From NCBI RefSeq assembly GCF_016482685.1, contig NZ_JACYHF010000031.1:1-64000 (forward strand): a stretch of 64,000 nt of DNA. The letters run 5' to 3'. Of this stretch, positions 16,183 through 24,904 are shown one piece after another; the stretch's first letter is position 1; the number at the start of each line of letters is the position of its first letter. The DNA is from Streptomyces sp. DSM 110735 (GTDB taxonomy: Bacteria > Actinomycetota > Actinomycetes > Streptomycetales > Streptomycetaceae). The position numbers and the translations under genes were made by a program. A model generated the notes under the pieces. It worked only from the letters and a program-made list of their open reading frames with translations. It made no database searches and was not told the origin of the DNA.

Positions 16183-17112
16183 TCACACCTCGCCGAGCGG
16201 TCCGGTCACCGCGGGTTCCGCCGGTACGGCCGCCTCCTCGGTGCCCAGCAGCGAGAGCAGGGCGCGGGCGGCGGGGCTGGTGGCACGCTCCGGCGGCAGC
16301 AGGACCACCGTCTCGTACGCCGCCTCGCCCATCCCCTTCAGCGGGAGCGCGGTCAGCGAGGACCGCTTGTGCCGGAAGTGCCGGGGGACGACCGCGATCC
16401 CCAGGTTCTCGTCCACCAGGTCAAGGAGGCTGTGCACGTCGTTGACCTCCAGGGCGACCGTACGGCGCACCCCCGCGGCGGCGAACGCCGCGTCCGTCGC
16501 CCGGCGCGGACCCCAGTCCGGGTGGAAGTCCACGAACACCTCGCCCGCCAGATCGGCTGGGGCGAGGACCGCGCCCGCCTTCGCGAACCGGTGCTCCGGA
16601 TGGCACAGCACCGTCATGGGCTCGCTCGTCAGCGGTACGGCCCGCAACTGGTCGCCGTCCGTGCGGGTGCGGTAGGCGAAGGCCAGGTCGAGGCGGCCCG
16701 CCGCGACCTCCTCGGCCAGCGTGCCCGTACCCGTCTGCCGCAGCCGGATCTCCACGTCCGGGTGCTCCCGGCGGAAGGCGGCGAGCAGCCCCGCCACCCG
16801 GACCCCGGCGATGCACTGCTCGGTGCCCAGCGCCACCGTGCCGCGCAGCACGCCCTGCACGGCGGCCACCGCCTCGTGCGCCGCGCGGACCTGCGCCAGC
16901 ACCCGCTCGGCCTCCACCAGGAGCGCCCGCCCCGCCTCGGTGAGCGTCACGCGCCGGGTCGTCCGCACGAACAGCGGCGCCCGCAGCTCGCGCTCCAGCG
17001 ACCTGATGGACGCCGACAGGCCCGACTGGGACACCATGAGCCGCTCGGCGGCCCGGGTGAAGTGCTGGTCCTCGGCGACCGCGACGAAGTGCTGGAGATG
17101 ACGCAGTTCCAT
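16183..17112 (-). CDS. LysR family transcriptional regulator
   Basis: A 309-aa LysR-type regulator. The helix-turn-helix is at about residues 1-60 (HFTRAAERLMVSQSGLSASIRSLE). The effector-binding periplasmic-binding-protein-like domain covers about 90-295. It is divergent from an aldo/keto reductase gene. The 153-bp gap contains a perfect LysR-box-like dyad, TTGAG-N11-CTCAA, at 17133-17153, which supports autoregulation and control of the reductase. The effector is unknown. The frame is open upstream of 17112, but MELRHLQHF is the standard family start. Confidence 0.92.
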   Translation of the reverse strand: MELRHLQHFVAVAEDQHFTRAAERLMVSQSGLSASIRSLERELRAPLFVRTTRRVTLTEAGRALLVEAERVLAQVRAAHEAVAAVQGVLRGTVALGTEQCIAGVRVAGLLAAFRREHPDVEIRLRQTGTGTLAEEVAAGRLDLAFAYRTRTDGDQLRAVPLTSEPMTVLCHPEHRFAKAGAVLAPADLAGEVFVDFHPDWGPRRATDAAFAAAGVRRTVALEVNDVHSLLDLVDENLGIAVVPRHFRHKRSSLTALPLKGMGEAAYETVVLLPPERATSPAARALLSLLGTEEAAVPAEPAVTGPLGEV

Positions 17113-17132
17113 GAGGCGGAAGCCTAACCGCA

Positions 17133-17153
17133 TTGAGAAGCCCGCTCGCTCAA
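17133..17153. promoter_or_regulatory. LysR-box-like dyad TTGAG-N11-CTCAA
   Basis: TTGAG (17133-17137) and CTCAA (17149-17153) form a perfect inverted repeat with an 11-bp spacer, the T-N11-A form bound by LysR-type proteins. It lies 20 bp upstream of the LysR ATG and 112 bp upstream of the divergent reductase start. Confidence 0.6.
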
Positions 17154-17210
17154 ACCCATCGGATTCTCCTGTTGGACCGCTGACCGGGCGCCGGGAAAGA
17201 GTGGGGGAAG

Positions 17211-17230
17211 GCTGCCGGACACCCGGCAGC
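17211..17230 (+). other. Hairpin in reductase 5' leader
   Basis: GCTGCCGG (17211-17218) pairs with CCGGCAGC (17223-17230) around the tetraloop ACAC; a flanking G-C adds a ninth pair. It lies 35 nt upstream of the TTG start and could shape the 5' untranslated region. Confidence 0.35.
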
Positions 17231-17265
17231 CGGGAAGACCGAGTGCCCACCCCACTGGAGTCGCG

Positions 17266-18258
<993 letters not shown>

Positions 18259-18289
18259 AGGGTTTGAGCCCTTCGAGTCCTTGAGCTGC

Positions 18290-18328
18290 CGGGTGGCCGG
18301 GGGAGCGGTCAACCGCCCCGGCCACCCG
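18290..18328. terminator. Bidirectional terminator stem-loop
   Basis: CGGGTGGCCGGGG (18290-18302) pairs perfectly over 13 bp with CCCCGGCCACCCG (18316-18328) around a 13-nt loop. It sits between the convergent aldo/keto reductase and methyltransferase genes and overlaps the last codons of the latter (stop at 18309). Confidence 0.7.
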
Positions 18329-19187
18329 CCGGTTTGACCGCGAACACCCAGCGGTTGACCGCCAGCGCGTCGTCCGGCTCGGGCCACGGGCCCCGGCCGT
18401 AGCGGCGGGTGTGGTCGTACGGCGAGTCGACCCGGGTGCGCCAGCCCCGCGCCGCCAGATCGGCGGCCGAGTCCGGGCGCGGATCGCCGTCGAAGAGCGC
18501 GAGCAGGTCGATGCCGAGGCGCTCCCGGGCCTGGGTGTACACCGGGTTGTGCCGCACCGCCCGGACCTCGCGGTGGAGCTTCACCTCGTACGCCAGCGTG
18601 CTGCCCGGAGCGCTCAACTCGCCGGTCTTCACGAGGAGTCGGCGCTCGGCGTCGGCGGGCAGATAGAGCAGCAGCCCCTCGGCCAGCCAGCCGGTGGGCG
18701 CGGCCGGGTCGAGTCCGGCGCGGAGCAGCGCCGTGGTCCAGTCCTCGCACAGATCGGCGGCGACCGGCACACGCCGGGCCACCGGGACGGCGCCCAGCGA
18801 GTCCAGCACCCGCTCCTTGAAGGCGAGCACGTCGGGGCGGTCCACCTCCCACACCGTGCTGCCCGGCGGCCAGTCCAGCCGGAACGCCCGGGTGTCGAGC
18901 CCGGCGCCCAGCAGCACGAACTGCCGGGTGCCGGAGGCGGCCGCCGTCCGCAGCGCGTCGTCCAGCGCTCGGGTGCGCAGCCCGAAGTACCGGCCGAGCC
19001 GCCCCCACACCGGGTCGGCGTCCCCGTCCGGCACCTGCTCCGGGCGCAGCGGCCAGCCCGCCGAGGCACGTGCCGCGCGGACGAAGTGCGCGGCGTACGG
19101 ATCACGGGCGAGCGCGTCGGGGCGGTGCGTCTCGATCGCGCGGGCGGCGGCGACCAGCAGCGCGGTCACTCCGACGCCGACGTCCAC
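18309..19187 (-). CDS. SAM-dependent methyltransferase, TIGR00027/LCM-like
   Basis: A class I methyltransferase of the leucine carboxyl methyltransferase-like group. Motifs are VGVTALLVAAARAIE at the N-terminus, the SAM loop FVLLGAGLDTRAFRL, VWEVDRPDVLAFK, and WLAEGLLLYLP. The start is uncertain. GTG at 19187 gives 292 aa. GTG at 19169 would overlap the upstream stop as GTGA but cut into the conserved N-terminus. An ACG at 19277, spaced 7 nt from AGGAGG (19285-19290), would give 322 aa with a Lys/Ser/Ala linker. It is the last gene of a three-gene overlapping operon with an isochorismatase-type hydrolase and a dehydrogenase. Substrate unknown. Confidence 0.85.
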   Translation of the reverse strand: MDVGVGVTALLVAAARAIETHRPDALARDPYAAHFVRAARASAGWPLRPEQVPDGDADPVWGRLGRYFGLRTRALDDALRTAAASGTRQFVLLGAGLDTRAFRLDWPPGSTVWEVDRPDVLAFKERVLDSLGAVPVARRVPVAADLCEDWTTALLRAGLDPAAPTGWLAEGLLLYLPADAERRLLVKTGELSAPGSTLAYEVKLHREVRAVRHNPVYTQARERLGIDLLALFDGDPRPDSAADLAARGWRTRVDSPYDHTRRYGRGPWPEPDDALAVNRWVFAVKPAGGRGG

Positions 19188-19918
19188 TCCCGAGGCTCCG
19201 GGGGCGCCGGATTCGGCGGACTTGGCGGACTTGGCTGGGTCGCCGGGGTCGGGGCGGGGCGTGGTGACGGTGGTCGTGATCTCTCCTCCTCGGTCGTATG
19301 GCGGCTCGGTCCCGGTGTCGCGGGGTACGCGGCCCACAGCTCCGGGTCCGCGCGGGTGGTGAGGCGGGCGCCGTACAGCCGCCGCATGAAGGTGAGGGTG
19401 TGCTCCTCGGGCAGATGCAGCGGAGCCGTGCAGTCGGTGAGCACGGAGACCTCGAACCCCTTCTGGAACGCGGTCCGCGCGCTGGAGTCCACGCACACGT
19501 CGAGGAACACCCCCGCGAACACCAGCCGTACGACGCCGCGTCGCCGCAGATGCCGTTCGAAGCCGTCCGCGAGGAAGGCGTCGAAACAGGCGTACTTGGT
19601 GAAGACCGCCTCGCCGGGCGCCGGGGTGACCCCGTGGAACTCCGCGCCCGGCGTGCCCGTGACGCACTTGGGCCGCTTGCCGAGCAGCCGGTCGCGCCGC
19701 CGCCAGCTCGGACCCTGGTGGTCCTCGTCCCCCAGGAAGCGGACGAAGACCACCTCGGTGTCCGCCGCCCGCGCCGCCGCCACGGCGCGGGCGGAGTTCT
19801 CGGCGGCGCGGGCGAGCACGGCCGGGTCGTGGCCGTGCCGGGCGGCGGCGGACGGACCGCAGAAGTCGACCTGGAGGTCGACGACGACCAGCGCCGTACC
19901 CCCGCCCACGCCCGTCAT
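19166..19918 (-). CDS. Isochorismatase-family cysteine hydrolase
   Basis: A 250-aa hydrolase of the isochorismatase/nicotinamidase superfamily. The catalytic Asp is in VVVDLQVDFCG (about 11-21), the Lys in FTKYACFDAF, and the nucleophilic Cys in FAGVFLDVCVDSSARTAF (about 140). It could hydrolyse isochorismate, an N-carbamoyl group or an amide. The last 40 residues are low-complexity Pro/Ser/Arg-rich and lie over the 5' end of the methyltransferase reading frame, so the core enzyme ends near residue 205. Its ATG overlaps the upstream dehydrogenase stop as ATGA (19915-19918), indicating translational coupling. Confidence 0.87.
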   Translation of the reverse strand: MTGVGGGTALVVVDLQVDFCGPSAAARHGHDPAVLARAAENSARAVAAARAADTEVVFVRFLGDEDHQGPSWRRRDRLLGKRPKCVTGTPGAEFHGVTPAPGEAVFTKYACFDAFLADGFERHLRRRGVVRLVFAGVFLDVCVDSSARTAFQKGFEVSVLTDCTAPLHLPEEHTLTFMRRLYGARLTTRADPELWAAYPATPGPSRHTTEEERSRPPSPRPAPTPATQPSPPSPPNPAPPEPREWTSASE

Positions 19919-21096
19919 GCCCCGGCGACCACGGCATCGGCCGGGGACTCCCCGGCACCCTGCGCGGGCACGCCAGCCGACGCGGACTCCCGCGCGACCG
20001 GCACAGAATCCCGCCCGACCCCAGGCGTCGACCCGGGCTCCGATCCGGGCACCCGCCCCAGCGCCGTCAGCAGGGCGTCCACCACCTGGCTGGTCGTCCC
20101 CTCCCCGCCCAGGTCGGCGGTGCACACCCCCCGCCGCGACAACTCGGCGAGCGCCGTCTCCACGGCCGCCACCGCGCCCGGACAGCCCGCGTGGTGCTCG
20201 GCGACGGCGGCAGCCGCCCGGATCGCCGCGACCGGGTTCACCGCGTCCCGGCCCTCCAGGTCGTCCGCCGAACCGTGCACCGTCTGGTACTCCACCAGGT
20301 CGGCCACGTCCGGGAGCAGATGGACGTTCTCCGTGCAGCGGGTCTCCTGCCGCTCACCGCCGAACCGGTCGAGCAGCATCACATGCATGATGTCGCCCCA
20401 TTCGTTGCCCGCGACGATCACCGTGCGGGGCGGGAGACCGTGGGTGATCAGATCGCGGTTCACGGTGTCCGGCTGGCACAGCCGGATCTGCACCCCGTGC
20501 CGGTCCGCCGCCCGCTTCACCCAGTCGTCCAACGCCCCGTCCAGCAGATGGAACTTGTACGCCATCACCACGTGCTCTGCCCCGCCCTCGGGCCACAGCG
20601 TCCGCGCCCGGCGCAGCGCGCGGTCGAGCACCTCGCCGGTGATCTCCTCGCTGAACTCCATCGTCCGGACCACCCGGCCGGGGGCGTGGGTGTTGTCCCC
20701 GGTGTAGAAGCCCTGCGCCTGGTCGCGCACGAGCAGCAGCTCCGGTGCCGAGCCGTCCGGCGGACCGCCCAGCGCGTCCACCTTCACCGCGCGCAGCCGT
20801 TGCCGTACCAGATACAGCGACTGGGCGTTGATCGCCGTGCGGAACACGGCGGTCGCTCCCCGGGCCGCCAACTCCCGGCAGAACCGCTCGTAATGAGCCG
20901 CGTCCTCGGCGGTGCGGGCGGCGGTCCGCTCGACGCCCGCGCCGCGCAGCGACACGTACGAGTCGTAGACGCGCCCCGAGCGCTCCACCGTCACCGGGAC
21001 GCCGTGCGCCTCGGCGAGGTGACCCAGCACCCGTTCGAAGACGGCGGCGATCTCCGCGCCTGTGCCCCGCCCCACCGCCAGTCCGACGACCGTCAC
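19915..21096 (-). CDS. Isocitrate/isopropylmalate-type dehydrogenase
   Basis: A 393-aa protein of the beta-decarboxylating dehydrogenase family (isocitrate, isopropylmalate, tartrate and homoisocitrate dehydrogenases). Family hallmarks are the Arg-rich LYLVRQRLRAVKV segment, VRDQAQGFYTGDN, the Lys in MAYKFHLLDG, the metal-binding Asp in VIVAGNEWGDIMHVML, and the NAD(P)-site motif VHGSADDLEGRDAVNP. A disordered Gly/Ser/Pro tail covers about 345-393. It is not close to the primary-metabolism enzymes I know. It is the first gene of an ATGA-coupled operon with a hydrolase and a methyltransferase, which suggests modification of a small alpha-hydroxyacid; that is inference. Confidence 0.85.
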   Translation of the reverse strand: MTVVGLAVGRGTGAEIAAVFERVLGHLAEAHGVPVTVERSGRVYDSYVSLRGAGVERTAARTAEDAAHYERFCRELAARGATAVFRTAINAQSLYLVRQRLRAVKVDALGGPPDGSAPELLLVRDQAQGFYTGDNTHAPGRVVRTMEFSEEITGEVLDRALRRARTLWPEGGAEHVVMAYKFHLLDGALDDWVKRAADRHGVQIRLCQPDTVNRDLITHGLPPRTVIVAGNEWGDIMHVMLLDRFGGERQETRCTENVHLLPDVADLVEYQTVHGSADDLEGRDAVNPVAAIRAAAAVAEHHAGCPGAVAAVETALAELSRRGVCTADLGGEGTTSQVVDALLTALGRVPGSEPGSTPGVGRDSVPVARESASAGVPAQGAGESPADAVVAGA

Positions 21097-21159
21097 CCGG
21101 CCGCTCCCTTCTTCCTCGACTCTTCCTCGGCTCCCTTTGTTCCTTCGGGGTTCACGGAT

Positions 21160-21690
21160 TCAACCGCCCGCCCCCACCAGCCGGTCCCCGGGGATGCCCG
21201 CCTTGTCCGGCGCGTAGAAGTCCTCGATGCCGCCGATCCACTTCTCGACCGTGATCCGGTCCGAGGAGTCGGGTCCGAAGGCGTCGAAGAGAGCCTCGAT
21301 GTGGGCGCGTTGGAATCCGATGGCGTCCATCAGCGCGAGGAACAGCGGGCGTTCGATCAGACCGTCCCCGTCCGGGTCGCCCAGGGCGGCCAGACTGTCC
21401 GCGAACTCCCGCACGGTGGGGGCGAATCGCTCCGGGGCGAGGACGCACGCCTGGAATTCGTCCGGCGTGATCTTTCCGTCCCGGTCGGCGTCCAGCTCCG
21501 CCGACAGCGTCTCCCAGTACCGCCGGAACGCGGCCGCGATCCGCTCGCGTGCGGCCGGGTCCGCCCCCTCGGCCGCCGCGATCACCCGGGTGGTCATCAA
21601 CTCGAAGTCCTCCGGGTCCAGATGGCCGTTGCCGTTGGCGTCGAAGAGCGAGAAGACGAGGGCGACCCGGTCGATGGCCTCAGTGCGCAT
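21160..21690 (-). CDS. EF-hand calcium-binding protein (calerythrin-like)
   Basis: A 176-aa cytosolic protein with the sarcoplasmic/calerythrin type of EF-hand fold. Three loops have good calcium ligands: DANGNGHLDPEDF (about 15-27), DADRDGKITPDEF (about 64-76) and DPDGDGLIERPLF (about 98-110). The fourth (FGPDSSDRITVEKW, about 131-144) is degenerate. Its role is calcium buffering or sensing; the partner is unknown. The ATG at 21690 was chosen because upstream codons are not protein-like. It is on the same strand as the dehydrogenase operon, 63 bp upstream, and may be its first gene. The region ahead carries three phased repeats. Confidence 0.92.
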   Translation of the reverse strand: MRTEAIDRVALVFSLFDANGNGHLDPEDFELMTTRVIAAAEGADPAARERIAAAFRRYWETLSAELDADRDGKITPDEFQACVLAPERFAPTVREFADSLAALGDPDGDGLIERPLFLALMDAIGFQRAHIEALFDAFGPDSSDRITVEKWIGGIEDFYAPDKAGIPGDRLVGAGG

Positions 21691-22162
21691 GACGTGCGTG
21701 ACCTTTCCTTCGATGGCGTCCCGGTCGTCGAGACCGCACCCACACACTGCGTCCGGCGGACCCCGGACATGCGGCCGGACGGGCACGTTCATCCGATGGG
21801 TGGATTCGCCGCCGGGGAAGGATTGCGACCGGACCGGTCACCCGCGCGGACGCGAATCCGCATTCACATGACGCCCCCGGTATTCACATGACTTCCCTGA
21901 TGTTCACATGTTGTCCGCTTTTCGTGGCGTTCGAAAAAGCGGCGGTTGATCACGCAACGAGTAATGCGTGGCCAGGGCTTGCCTGGTGTTTTCGGACAGG
22001 GACGCGCTTCGCATATGCCAAGAGACTGGCCGGAAAGACGTGGTGACAGCGTTTCCCGCGTGGCGATACTCGAAATACCAGGGGCACTACTCACCGCACA
22101 CGAGCCGCACCGGAAAGCGAGGGTCCGGACCGCCATATCGGCCAGGCAACGGGGGAGTGAGC
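21691..22162. promoter_or_regulatory. Divergent intergenic region with three phased TTCACATG repeats
   Basis: A 472-bp gap. Ten-base units CATTCACATG (21861-21870), TATTCACATG (21881-21890) and TGTTCACATG (21901-21910) recur at exactly 20 bp, sharing TTCACATG. Immediately after lies an imperfect hairpin, CCGCTTTTCG (21915-21924) with CGAAAAAGCGG (21932-21942). The region is AT-richer than its surroundings. It separates the EF-hand gene (minus) from the 138-aa gene (plus) and probably holds promoters and cooperative operator sites. I see no gene in it. Confidence 0.55.
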
Positions 22163-22579
22163 GTGCACGACGAATTCCTGTGCCATGTCACCGCGTACGG
22201 AGTGTGCGGCGGACAGCGCGTGGGCGTACCGCTCGGCACCTACCGCGCGCCCACCCTCGCCCTCGCCCTGTGGTGGCTGCGGGACCGCGCCTCCTGGATA
22301 GCGGAGCGGCTCGACCCGCTCCCGGAGAACACGGTGTTCCCGCCCGGCGCCCTGGTGCCCGTCGCGGACACGGTCGCCGACGTGCCGACCCTGCTGCGCG
22401 CCTGGTGCGCCGACGACATCCGTCAGGAGCAGGTCGCGGACGAGCTGGCGGGCGGGCGGCTGGTGCGGATCGCCGCCTGCGACGACACCACGGAGTACGA
22501 ACTCCTCGCCGAGTCGGTCGACGCCCTGCGGATGCAGCGCACCGTGCCCGCGTTCGTGGTGCCGGTCGTCCTCGCCTGA
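22163..22579 (+). CDS. Hypothetical protein
   Basis: A 138-aa protein of no recognised family. It begins MHDEFLCHVTAYGVCGGQR and is predicted soluble, with a Trp-rich helix near 41-51 (LWWLRDRASW) and a repeated ADxVADVPTLLRAW helix. The two cysteines near residues 7 and 14 are suggestive but not diagnostic. The GTG start at 22163 is supported by GGGGGAG at 22151-22157. It stands alone, divergent from the EF-hand gene, with long gaps on both sides. Confidence 0.65.
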   Translation: MHDEFLCHVTAYGVCGGQRVGVPLGTYRAPTLALALWWLRDRASWIAERLDPLPENTVFPPGALVPVADTVADVPTLLRAWCADDIRQEQVADELAGGRLVRIAACDDTTEYELLAESVDALRMQRTVPAFVVPVVLA

Positions 22580-22923
22580 CACGTGTCGCGGCCGGTTCAC
22601 GCGGGCTGTGCCCTCACCCGGAGTACGCGCCACCGCGCGGACGGGACCGGATGCGCCCCTGCCCCTGTGCCCCGGTCTGGCGTGCGCCCCGCAACGCGCC
22701 CCACGTGCGCGGTCGTACGCCTCTGCTGTCCCGCGCGTACCGGTGGGATTCTGGCCAAGGAGCGGCGTCCGGGCCGCTGTCCGTGAACGCCGCCGTCCGC
22801 CCCGCTCCCGGCCGTGGAAGGCTGTGCGCCGGAGGCGAACGGACTCGGTGGACTGTCCGGCGCGCCTCGGGGTACGAGCACAGGAGCAACAGGCGACAGG
22901 CCGGCCCTTCGAGAGAGACAGGC
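22580..22923. other. Intergenic gap, no gene seen
   Basis: A 344-bp stretch between the hypothetical gene and the ATPase-fold gene. It is GC-rich and must contain the promoter of the latter. I found no convincing small reading frame, hairpin or repeat. Confidence 0.4.
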
Positions 22924-23376
22924 ATGACGGAACAACTGGGCGGGGCAGTGATACCGACTGGTTTCGACGTACCCGTGGAGCCGCTGCGACGCGCGGCGCA
23001 CTACACCGGCGAACCCGGATGCATCGCCGCGGCACGGGCATTCGCCGCCCAGTTCCTGGATCAGCTCCGCAACGAGTGGTGCGCCGTGGTCGGCAGCCGC
23101 GCCGCGGGTGAGGTGCTGCTCGTCGTGAGCGAGCTGGTCACCAACGCCGACCGGCACAGCAACGGCCCGTACATCCTGGAGCTGGAGGGGACGGACAGCA
23201 CGGTCGCGGTGTCGGTGTACGACAGCAGCGTGGTCCTGCCCCGGGCCTTCCCCAAGGACCCTCAGCGCATCGGGCGGCACGGGCTGGAGATCGTGAGCGC
23301 GCTCGCGGCCGAGATCACCGTGGACCGTGTGCCCGTCGGCAAGCGGGTCCGTGCGCGGGTCGAGCTGGAGTCCTGA
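22924..23376 (+). CDS. RsbW-like ATP-binding (anti-sigma type) protein
   Basis: A 150-aa HATPase_c-fold protein of the RsbW/SpoIIAB group. The N-box is VVSELVTNADRHS (about 68-80), and the G-box region is RIGRHGLEIVSALA (about 118-131). These proteins bind sigma factors or anti-anti-sigma proteins and may phosphorylate the latter on serine. The gene is tail-to-tail with a SigF-like sigma factor gene 172 bp away, so that sigma is a natural candidate partner. Normally the two genes lie in one operon, which is not the case here. The ATG at 22924 is preceded by a purine-rich GAGAGAGA stretch. Confidence 0.88.
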   Translation: MTEQLGGAVIPTGFDVPVEPLRRAAHYTGEPGCIAAARAFAAQFLDQLRNEWCAVVGSRAAGEVLLVVSELVTNADRHSNGPYILELEGTDSTVAVSVYDSSVVLPRAFPKDPQRIGRHGLEIVSALAAEITVDRVPVGKRVRARVELES

Positions 23377-23506
23377 GCGCACCAGCGCTTTTCGTTTTTT
23401 CGCGCGCCTCTGTACGCATGCGCGCGCCCTCGTATGTGCTCGCACGTCGTCTGTAGCTACGCGTACGTCGTCCCCACGCACGTCCGTACGTCGTCTCCGC
23501 AGCAGA

Positions 23507-23538
23507 ACGGGCCCGGTGTCCGCGAACGCCGGGCCCGT
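23507..23538. terminator. Bidirectional terminator stem-loop
   Basis: ACGGGCCCGG (23507-23516) pairs perfectly with CCGGGCCCGT (23529-23538) around a 12-nt loop, between the convergent anti-sigma-like and sigma genes. ACGTCGTC recurs just upstream at 23444, 23465 and 23488. Confidence 0.7.
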
Positions 23539-23548
23539 CGCCGTCGAC

Positions 23549-24439
23549 TCAGGCGCAGCCGAGTTCGCCGAGCATCCCCTGGCGCAGCCGGGCGATGATC
23601 CGCTTGATCAGACGGGAGACGTGCATCTGGGAGCAGCCGAGCTGCTGACCGATCTCCGCCTGGGTGGCTTCCTCCACGAACCGCATGTGGATGATCGTGC
23701 GGTCGCGCTCGCTCAGGTCGGCCATCAGCGGGGCGAGGGCGTGGAAGTCCTCGACCAGGCGCAGACCCTCCTCCTCGACACCGATGAAGTCGGCGAGCAC
23801 GGCCTCGCCGTCCTCGGGACCGTCACCGGTGAGCGCGGCGTCCAGGGACGAGGAGTTGTAGCCGTTCGCGGCGACCTGGCCCTCGACGACCTCCGCCTCG
23901 GTGATGTTCATCAGGGTGGCCAGCTCGGCGACCGTCGGGTCGCGGTCCAGCCTGCTGGACAGCTCCTCGCGAGCCTTGGCCAGCTCCACGCGCAGCTCCT
24001 GGAGCCGGCGCGGGACGTGCACCGCCCAGGTGGTGTCACGGAAGAAGCGCTTGATCTCGCCCACGATGTAGGGGAGCGCGAAGGACGTGAACTCGACCTC
24101 GCGCGACACCTCGAACCGGTCGATCGCCTTGATCAGACCGATCATGCCGGTCTGGACGATGTCCTCCATGTCGTCGCCACGGCCCCGGAACCGTCCGGCC
24201 GCGAACCGCACCAGCGACATGTTCATCTCGATCAGGGTGTTGCGCGCGTACTGGTATTCGTGGGTGCCCTCCTCCAGCTCGGCCAGCCGGCGGAAGAACT
24301 GGCGGGACAGTGCCCGCGCGTCCCGGGGGGCCACGGACGTGGGGTCCGCGATCCCGGGAAGGCTCTCCTCGACCGTCGTGTCCTGTGCGGTCTTCTCGGC
24401 GACCTCGGCGTGCGACCGGATGCCGGCGGCGGTTTCCAT
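23549..24439 (-). CDS. SigB/SigF-family RNA polymerase sigma factor
   Basis: A 296-aa group 3 sigma factor of the SigB/SigF/SigG type used in stress and sporulation. Region 2 includes LVRFAAGRFRGRGDDMEDIVQTGMIGL, with the -10 recognition helix in VEFTSFALPYIVGEIKRFFRD (about 115-140). Region 3 is around 150-200. Region 4 contains ATQAEIGQQLGCSQMHVSRLIKR near the C-terminus. The ATG at 24439 follows GGAGAGG; an ATG at 24460 is an alternative that adds seven residues. It is convergent with an RsbW-like gene that may encode its antagonist. Confidence 0.94.
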   Translation of the reverse strand: METAAGIRSHAEVAEKTAQDTTVEESLPGIADPTSVAPRDARALSRQFFRRLAELEEGTHEYQYARNTLIEMNMSLVRFAAGRFRGRGDDMEDIVQTGMIGLIKAIDRFEVSREVEFTSFALPYIVGEIKRFFRDTTWAVHVPRRLQELRVELAKAREELSSRLDRDPTVAELATLMNITEAEVVEGQVAANGYNSSSLDAALTGDGPEDGEAVLADFIGVEEEGLRLVEDFHALAPLMADLSERDRTIIHMRFVEEATQAEIGQQLGCSQMHVSRLIKRIIARLRQGMLGELGCA

Positions 24440-24904
24440 TACCTCTCCCACGTGAGTCACGGTTTCGGTGTCAACCTCTGCGCCCGGAAGGTACCCGGCC
24501 GCCGAAGCTGCGTGGTCCCCGGCTTCCCGGAAATCCGCGCCCTATTCCTGTTTCCTCTTCCTCTCCCGGCGGGTACCCAGGGTCACGCCTCACATGCGGG
24601 CGGTTCGAAGCAGTGGCGTGAAGATGACGTTCGCCCAGAGGGAGGTGCCCGGAGTCGCGCCACGATGTCGTACTGCCGACAGCCAAGAAACAGCAGGTGG
24701 AAGCCGGTTTTCCGCCCGCGTGTCGGTCGTACGGCACCTCCCGTGCGGCCTGCCGCGACGGGTGGTGCCCGACCGTACGGTGGCCTGAAACCGCCCCTGC
24801 CTTCGCCCGTTCAGCGCCTCACCGATGAGTTCCGGCGCCCGCACCGGTCCACCTCCTCGACCGCGACACCACCACGCACCACCCACCACGCCCGGGAGGC
24901 GTTC
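24440..24904. other. Intergenic gap with long imperfect hairpin
   Basis: A 465-bp gap without a convincing gene, holding the promoters of the divergent sigma and VOC genes. At 24724-24775 an extended hairpin can form: CGGTCG/CGACCG, a TAC bulge, GGCACC/GGTGCC, a T-T mismatch, CCCGT/ACGGG and GCGG/CCGC around a CCTG loop, about 21 pairs. GGGTAC also occurs twice (around 24491 and 24572, minus strand). Confidence 0.45.
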
